Of a stretch of DNA of 36,031 nucleotides, positions 32,751 to 36,031 are shown piece by piece. Below the pieces are notes generated by a model. It was given only the letters and a program-made list of their open reading frames with translations, had not been told where the DNA came from and did no database searches. A program made the translations under genes and the position numbers. Source of the DNA: Methanobacteriota archaeon (GTDB lineage: Archaea > Thermoplasmatota > Thermoplasmata > Thermoplasmatales > GCA-001856825); assembly GCA_017857235.1 (NCBI GenBank), contig JAFMDN010000011.1:1-36031 (forward strand), given 5' to 3'. How positions within the stretch are numbered: the first letter of the stretch is position 1; the number at the start of each line of letters is the position of its first letter.

Positions 32751-33667
32751 GAATAGCGACCCATGGACTCACCAAGATCTATGATAAGAAGTATCAGGCC
32801 CTAGACCAACTGACATTCAATGTAGACTTAAATGGGATATTCTCGGTGATAGGCAGGAATGGTGCCGGGAAAACCACACTTATCAGAATACTCTCAACAG
32901 AGCTGCTACCGACCTCTGGTACAGCATTTGTGAACAACCTTGATGTCGTAAAAGATGCGACTGCACTGAGGAATGAAATTGCAGTGGTCCCGCAGGAGGC
33001 TAGGCCTCTTCCTTGGCTTACACCGCTGCAGACAGTCAGGTCATACCTGATGTGGAGGGGATATTCCTATCGGGAATCAAAGGAAAGATCAAAGGACGCA
33101 CTGAGGTCGCTAGGTCTGGAGAACCTGGAAAAGGTGAAGAACAGGAAACTTTCCGGAGGACAGAAGAGAAAACTGATGGTGGCTACTGTCATTGCAAGCG
33201 AGGCTCCTATAATTTTCTTGGATGAACCAACTACTGGCCTTGACTATGTATCGAGAAAGGAAATGTGGGAAATATTATCAAGACTCAAGAAGGATAGACT
33301 GATTATCCTGACCACCCACTATCTGGAGGAAGCAGAGATACTGGGGGACCGGATAATGATTCTCGACAAAGGAAAGCTTGCAGACATTGGTTCGATAGAC
33401 GAACTTCGTTCGAAAATAAAATTCCCTTACGTTCTGAGAATAATGTCAGATAATGTTGACATAAATGAAGATGGAGTAGAAATAAAAAGGGTTTCAAATA
33501 GGCAAACGCTGGTCTACGGTACTGCCTCAAAGATTTACAACCTTGTTCCGTATCTTGTGACCAACAAGATAAAATTCACTGTTGAGCAGGCCTCTCTTGG
33601 AAATATATTCGAACAATATGTGGGAGAAGAAGATGGAGGTGATAAGAATGAAAAGGAGGATTGGTAG
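32747..33667 (+). CDS. ABC-2-type transporter ATP-binding protein
   Basis: A 306-residue ATPase of the exporter type. Walker A GRNGAGKTT, a Q-loop in VVPQEARPLPW, signature LSGGQKRKLM, Walker B plus D-loop IIFLDEPTTGLD and switch His in TTHYLEEAE are all complete. A C-terminal extension (about 215-306) is typical of drug- or NatA-like ATPases. The partner permease overlaps its end. GC-rich third positions differ from the AT-rich genes to the left. A TATA-like TTAATATA at about 32715-32722 could drive it. The substrate is unknown. Confidence 0.93.
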   Translation: MRIATHGLTKIYDKKYQALDQLTFNVDLNGIFSVIGRNGAGKTTLIRILSTELLPTSGTAFVNNLDVVKDATALRNEIAVVPQEARPLPWLTPLQTVRSYLMWRGYSYRESKERSKDALRSLGLENLEKVKNRKLSGGQKRKLMVATVIASEAPIIFLDEPTTGLDYVSRKEMWEILSRLKKDRLIILTTHYLEEAEILGDRIMILDKGKLADIGSIDELRSKIKFPYVLRIMSDNVDINEDGVEIKRVSNRQTLVYGTASKIYNLVPYLVTNKIKFTVEQASLGNIFEQYVGEEDGGDKNEKEDW

Positions 33668-34391
33668 CCAGATTATGGCATCCATTCTTGTCAATGCGAT
33701 ATATGCCATGATAAACTATCCCATTATCCTGCTGAATACGCTCCTGGCTCCTCTGGCTATCCTTGCGGTTGTCACATTTGCAAGCCACGGGACCCTTCTT
33801 CCGGTTGCCGTGACTGGTGCACTGATAATGAATATGGTCTCCAGTGGCACTTCCATGCAACAGGATCTCTCTCACCTGAAAAATGATATGAGACTCCAGG
33901 ATATGATAGTAAGCTCTCCGACGACTTCTACCATATACATTGTGGGCATGGCAATATCGGAGATCGTGTATTCTATACCCACGATAGCATTCCTGATAGT
34001 TCTTCACTTTATATTCGTGAAGACAACAATCCTTGGAGGATTTATTATATTCCTAGCTCTTGCTACAACATTCACGTTTTCCGTATCGCTGGGATTCTTC
34101 CTTTCGACATTCACATCGGACATAATTCAGTCATGGGGGTTCTCCGGTATAATTTCCCCATTGCTCACCACAATTCCCCCTGTTTACTACCCGATAACGT
34201 ACATCCCATATCCGTACAGATACCTGTCATATCTTTCTCCGACAACTTACGCATCTGAAATCGTCCAGAGCCAGATAGGGGTCTTCCACCTGGGGTTCCA
34301 GAACTTTGTAATCTCCTGGGTTGTTCTCATATCGATCACCGTTGTTCTAGGCTATCTAGCAGTTAGAAGATCGAGGTGGAGGGAAGTTTGA
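33648..34391 (+). CDS. ABC-2-type transporter permease
   Basis: A 247-residue membrane protein with six predicted helices, partner of the ATPase encoded upstream. Typical features are NAIYAMINYPIILLNTLLAPL for the first helix pair, MVVSSPTTSTIY-like wording of the cytoplasmic loop (DMIVSSPTTSTIYIVG), and SPTTYASEIVQSQIG before the last helix. The frame is open further upstream, but the ATG at 33648 has a strong SD (GGAGGTGAT, 33635-33643) and gives a normal N terminus, so it is used; it lies 20 bp inside the ATPase gene. Substrate unknown; such pairs often export drugs, lipids or peptides. Confidence 0.88.
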   Translation: MKRRIGSQIMASILVNAIYAMINYPIILLNTLLAPLAILAVVTFASHGTLLPVAVTGALIMNMVSSGTSMQQDLSHLKNDMRLQDMIVSSPTTSTIYIVGMAISEIVYSIPTIAFLIVLHFIFVKTTILGGFIIFLALATTFTFSVSLGFFLSTFTSDIIQSWGFSGIISPLLTTIPPVYYPITYIPYPYRYLSYLSPTTYASEIVQSQIGVFHLGFQNFVISWVVLISITVVLGYLAVRRSRWREV

Positions 34392-34480
34392 ATTCATATC
34401 TATTAGAGAAACAATTGCCCGTTGGTGATAGATGGAAAATATGCAATAACAGCTAAACAGAAAGCTTTCCAGAGCTCCTA

Positions 34481-34690
34481 TCATTCCACGCAACATGACA
34501 TCTTGGAGATATCCCTTAAGAAGGATTGGGCGGCCAGTTTTATACCCTCCGATAGGGACGGGAAGATGTGGCTTGAGGATATGATATCACCTATGGTGAA
34601 ACCATACTTCACGGCATAAGAACCCTCCGTTATGATGTCAGTTGCGTTGGGGGAAACGACCAAAAACCCTCTGAAAATAAGGCTCCCAGA
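34481..34690 (-). pseudogene. merA: Mercuric reductase (MerA) C-terminal remnant
   Basis: On the minus strand about 70 residues match the C-terminal dimerisation part of mercuric reductases: FRGFLVVSPNATDIITEG, AVKYGFTIGDI, then FPSLSEGIKLAAQSF and RDISKMSCCVE before the TGA at 34481. The end corresponds to the family's EGxKLAAQxFxxDVxxLSCC, including the Cys-Cys pair that hands Hg(II) to the active site. The flavin- and NADPH-binding domains are missing, so the gene is a fragment. The plus-strand frame over it (34422-34619) is its antisense and is not a gene. No other mer gene is in the window. Confidence 0.85.
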
Positions 34691-34702
34691 GACAGTAAAC
34701 CC

Positions 34703-34987
34703 GTGTCCAACTTGAACAAGGATAATGAACCTCCCCATTTTAAAACCACTGAACAAGGATATCATGATTGGGATTACTTTAGAGTTACGGACACTTTTGA
34801 TTCATATTTGTTTGGAAAAAAGAAGCGTCATTTTAAGGGGAATGTTATAAAATTTCCAACTGTTGAAGCCCCTAAATACATTGAAAAAGGGTTCTTGGCC
34901 CCTGCTTGTCCCTCTGGTTATGCTTGGGATGAGTCGGAAAAAACTTGCGTTGAAATTCAAGAAGGTGAGAAAAATGGAAACAACTGA
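34703..34987 (+). CDS. Small uncharacterised protein, first gene of the accessory run
   Basis: Not recognised. The frame gives 94 residues from a GTG at 34703; no SD precedes it and the true start may be further in. The sequence is hydrophilic and aromatic-rich (GYHDWDYFRVTDTFDSYLF), then basic (GKKKRHFKGNVIKF), and ends with a two-cysteine part (PACPSGYAWDESEKTC). No signal peptide or membrane helix is present. It overlaps the next gene by 14 bp. The base composition is less GC-rich than its downstream neighbours. Confidence 0.55.
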   Translation: MSNLNKDNEPPHFKTTEQGYHDWDYFRVTDTFDSYLFGKKKRHFKGNVIKFPTVEAPKYIEKGFLAPACPSGYAWDESEKTCVEIQEGEKNGNN

Positions 34988-35468
34988 TGATGTAAGGAAG
35001 GAATGTATAAACCAGCATGGCTCCGGTCCAGAAACATCCGTAACCAGAACCCCTCAGGACTGCAAATACTTTCACACATGCTCAGCCAGTCTGTGCCCCT
35101 TAGATCCAGACGTCTCATTGAAAATATGGCTTCCGGAAGAGAGCGATACCGAGGAAATATGCAGAAACACAGAGTTCGCAGGCCTGCAGTTTGTGATAAC
35201 TCAGAAAAAGATCCGGAGGGCACTGAGAAACAGGAAACAGGAAAGGAACGACTATTTCACGTACGAAATGCTGAACCGTAACTTTATTGTGAGACCAGGA
35301 ATACGGGGAGCTCCTTCGGATCCTCCGGAAAACGTCAAAGACTCTATGGCGTGGTACGTCAAGAAAGAGAAGATATGGCTTACGAAACATCCTGAGATAA
35401 AACTCTCCAAGGATGATATCGAGAAACTGACTTCACGTTTCAAGAAAGAGGGTGAGGTGAGTCTATGA
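34974..35468 (+). CDS. Four-cysteine protein of mobile-element type, function unknown
   Basis: A 164-residue protein starting at ATG 34974, which follows the SD-like GAAGGTGAG (34961-34969). Cys30, Cys36 and Cys41 in DCKYFHTCSASLCPLD, with Cys63 in EEICRN after a conserved-looking IWLPEES, look like ligands of a zinc or iron-sulfur centre. The rest is basic and helical (KKIRRALRNRKQERND) and ends in a charged helix. It recalls small Cys-rich proteins of phages and plasmids, but no family can be named with certainty. Its stop overlaps the next start as ATGA. Confidence 0.65.
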   Translation: METTDDVRKECINQHGSGPETSVTRTPQDCKYFHTCSASLCPLDPDVSLKIWLPEESDTEEICRNTEFAGLQFVITQKKIRRALRNRKQERNDYFTYEMLNRNFIVRPGIRGAPSDPPENVKDSMAWYVKKEKIWLTKHPEIKLSKDDIEKLTSRFKKEGEVSL

Positions 35469-35602
35469 CAGCATTTCCAATTTTTGAACAAAAAATGCCT
35501 CTTTGCTGGGCGTTATTAGAGATATCAGGGCTAAGACGAGTAATTACACCTTTTGACCCCCATCTCTCTCAAAACATAGGGGAAGGAGGGGGTTTTGAAT
35601 GA
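35465..35602 (+). CDS. 45-residue reading frame within the ATGA-coupled run
   Basis: The frame starts at ATG 35465, overlapping the previous stop, behind an SD-like GAGGGTGAGGTGAG, and ends at TGA 35600-35602, overlapping the next start. The product (MTAFPIFEQKMPLCWALLEI...) has no recognisable domain, a weakly hydrophobic middle and a Gly-rich end. Support is positional: it fits exactly between two stop/start overlaps. It could be a real small protein or a spacer that keeps ribosomes running to the next gene. Confidence 0.45.
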   Translation: MTAFPIFEQKMPLCWALLEISGLRRVITPFDPHLSQNIGEGGGFE

Positions 35603-35724
35603 GAGCCATAATCTGGGGTCTCCCTCTGGGCATTCTCGTGATATTCGGTCTGGTCGTGGAATACGAAACTATCACAAGGATACTGGACTCTTTCATAGAT
35701 AGAATAGGGAGGTTAAGGAAATGA
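35599..35724 (+). CDS. 41-residue single-pass membrane protein
   Basis: ATG 35599 follows a strong SD (GGAAGGAGG, 35581-35589). The product has one hydrophobic helix (about residues 4-20, IIWGLPLGILVIFGLVV) and then a charged amphipathic tail (DSFIDRIGRLRK), a layout like small holin-like or accessory membrane peptides. No family is recognised. Its stop overlaps the following ATG as ATGA. Confidence 0.6.
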   Translation: MRAIIWGLPLGILVIFGLVVEYETITRILDSFIDRIGRLRK

Positions 35725-36014
35725 GCAAATTTGTGACAATTTCATATGAGAACGTTACCGTGACGGTACCCGAACTTTCGAGAATCAAAGTCTATCACAA
35801 ATTCAGGGGATCCATAAGAGAGTATATAATGAGCGAGGATGAGGATCATCTCACGCTCATTGTTCCTAGGGATGTCAAGCAGTTCTACGAGGGCAGAATA
35901 GTTTGGGACGTGAAAACATTCAGGAAGACTGACCTGAACGGTTTCGACTTCTACCCCGAAGTAACCGTTCTTGAAACGAGGAACTACACTGGGAGGGCTC
36001 AGGATGATGACTAA
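35721..36014 (+). CDS. Uncharacterised 97-residue protein
   Basis: Not recognised. The protein begins MSKFVTISYENVTVTVPELS, is predicted to be rich in beta strands (LTLIVPRDVKQFY, GRIVWDVKTFRK) and ends in an acidic tail (QDDD). It has no cysteine, signal or membrane helix. The SD GGGAGG (35707-35712) precedes the start, which overlaps the stop of the membrane peptide gene. The downstream frame begins inside its last codons, so the operon continues. Confidence 0.6.
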   Translation: MSKFVTISYENVTVTVPELSRIKVYHKFRGSIREYIMSEDEDHLTLIVPRDVKQFYEGRIVWDVKTFRKTDLNGFDFYPEVTVLETRNYTGRAQDDD

Positions 36015-36031
36015 ATTCATGAGGATCCCAG
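36004..36031 (+). CDS. Start of the next gene in the run, partial
   Basis: An ATG at 36004 (or 36007) follows the SD GGGAGGG (35991-35997) and overlaps the end of the previous gene; nine codons (MMTKFMRIP) are visible before the window ends. Nothing can be said about function. Confidence 0.5.

Noticed and set aside
33576-34007. 143-codon minus-strand frame
   Set aside because: Antisense of the ABC permease; Arg-, His- and Tyr-rich composition is the usual shadow of a membrane-protein gene.
34422-34619. 65-codon plus-strand frame
   Set aside because: It is the antisense of the MerA remnant, uses TTG/GTG as start, and shows no family likeness; the minus-strand match is much stronger.
34957-35491. 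Several frames of 60-92 codons on both strands
   Set aside because: They overlap the four-cysteine protein gene, lack SDs and do not fit the chain of stop/start overlaps.
1-36031. tRNA or rRNA genes
   Set aside because: Intergenic regions were read for tRNA-like arms and rRNA motifs, and none were recognised by eye; a covariance-model scan would be decisive.

Overview
The window is archaeal chromosome. Markers are Alba, ribosomal protein S17e, the archaeal primase small subunit PriS, an archaeosine-type tRNA transglycosylase with a PUA domain, split PurS/PurL/PurQ, and a WtpABC-type tungstate/molybdate importer. TATA-like boxes lie close to start codons, and Shine-Dalgarno (SD) sites sit mainly inside operons. 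The AT-rich composition and gene mix suggest a euryarchaeon, most plausibly Thermoplasmata; that placement is inference.

Region 1 (1-15.5 kb) is housekeeping. It holds the start of a flavoprotein, a short-chain dehydrogenase, a nitrilase-family hydrolase, an ABC-2-like membrane protein and Sua5. A minus-strand operon (ribbon-helix-helix protein, alkaline-phosphatase-superfamily enzyme, APS kinase) follows, then alba, tgtA and an acetyltransferase. A long minus-strand run reads purS-purL-purQ, a secreted EF-hand-like protein, priS and rps17e. A truncated MFS transporter lies upstream of purS.

Region 2 (15.5-31.6 kb) is a molybdenum/tungsten cofactor and enzyme supercluster. It contains moaE; moaA-moaD-moeB-mobA; a three-gene formate dehydrogenase operon with 4Fe-4S and FAD/2Fe-2S electron-transfer subunits; a tungsten aldehyde:ferredoxin oxidoreductase; wtpA-wtpB-wtpC; moeA; a moeA fused to a periplasmic-binding-type domain; and moaB. 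Together they cover oxyanion uptake, most of pterin-cofactor assembly, metal insertion, nucleotide attachment and two cofactor-using enzymes. moaC is not in the window. A decayed reading frame with two in-frame stops lies between the aldehyde oxidoreductase and the importer.

Region 3 (31.6-36.0 kb) is an accessory island. A gene-poor stretch carries two 91-bp imperfect direct repeats and short TTAG-type repeats. Next come a TnpB zinc-ribbon remnant with end hairpins, then visibly GC-richer DNA: a two-gene ABC-2 exporter, the C-terminal remnant of a mercuric reductase, and a tightly packed run of small unrecognised genes, three junctions of which are ATGA stop/start overlaps. That run continues off the right edge and is the least explained part of the window.
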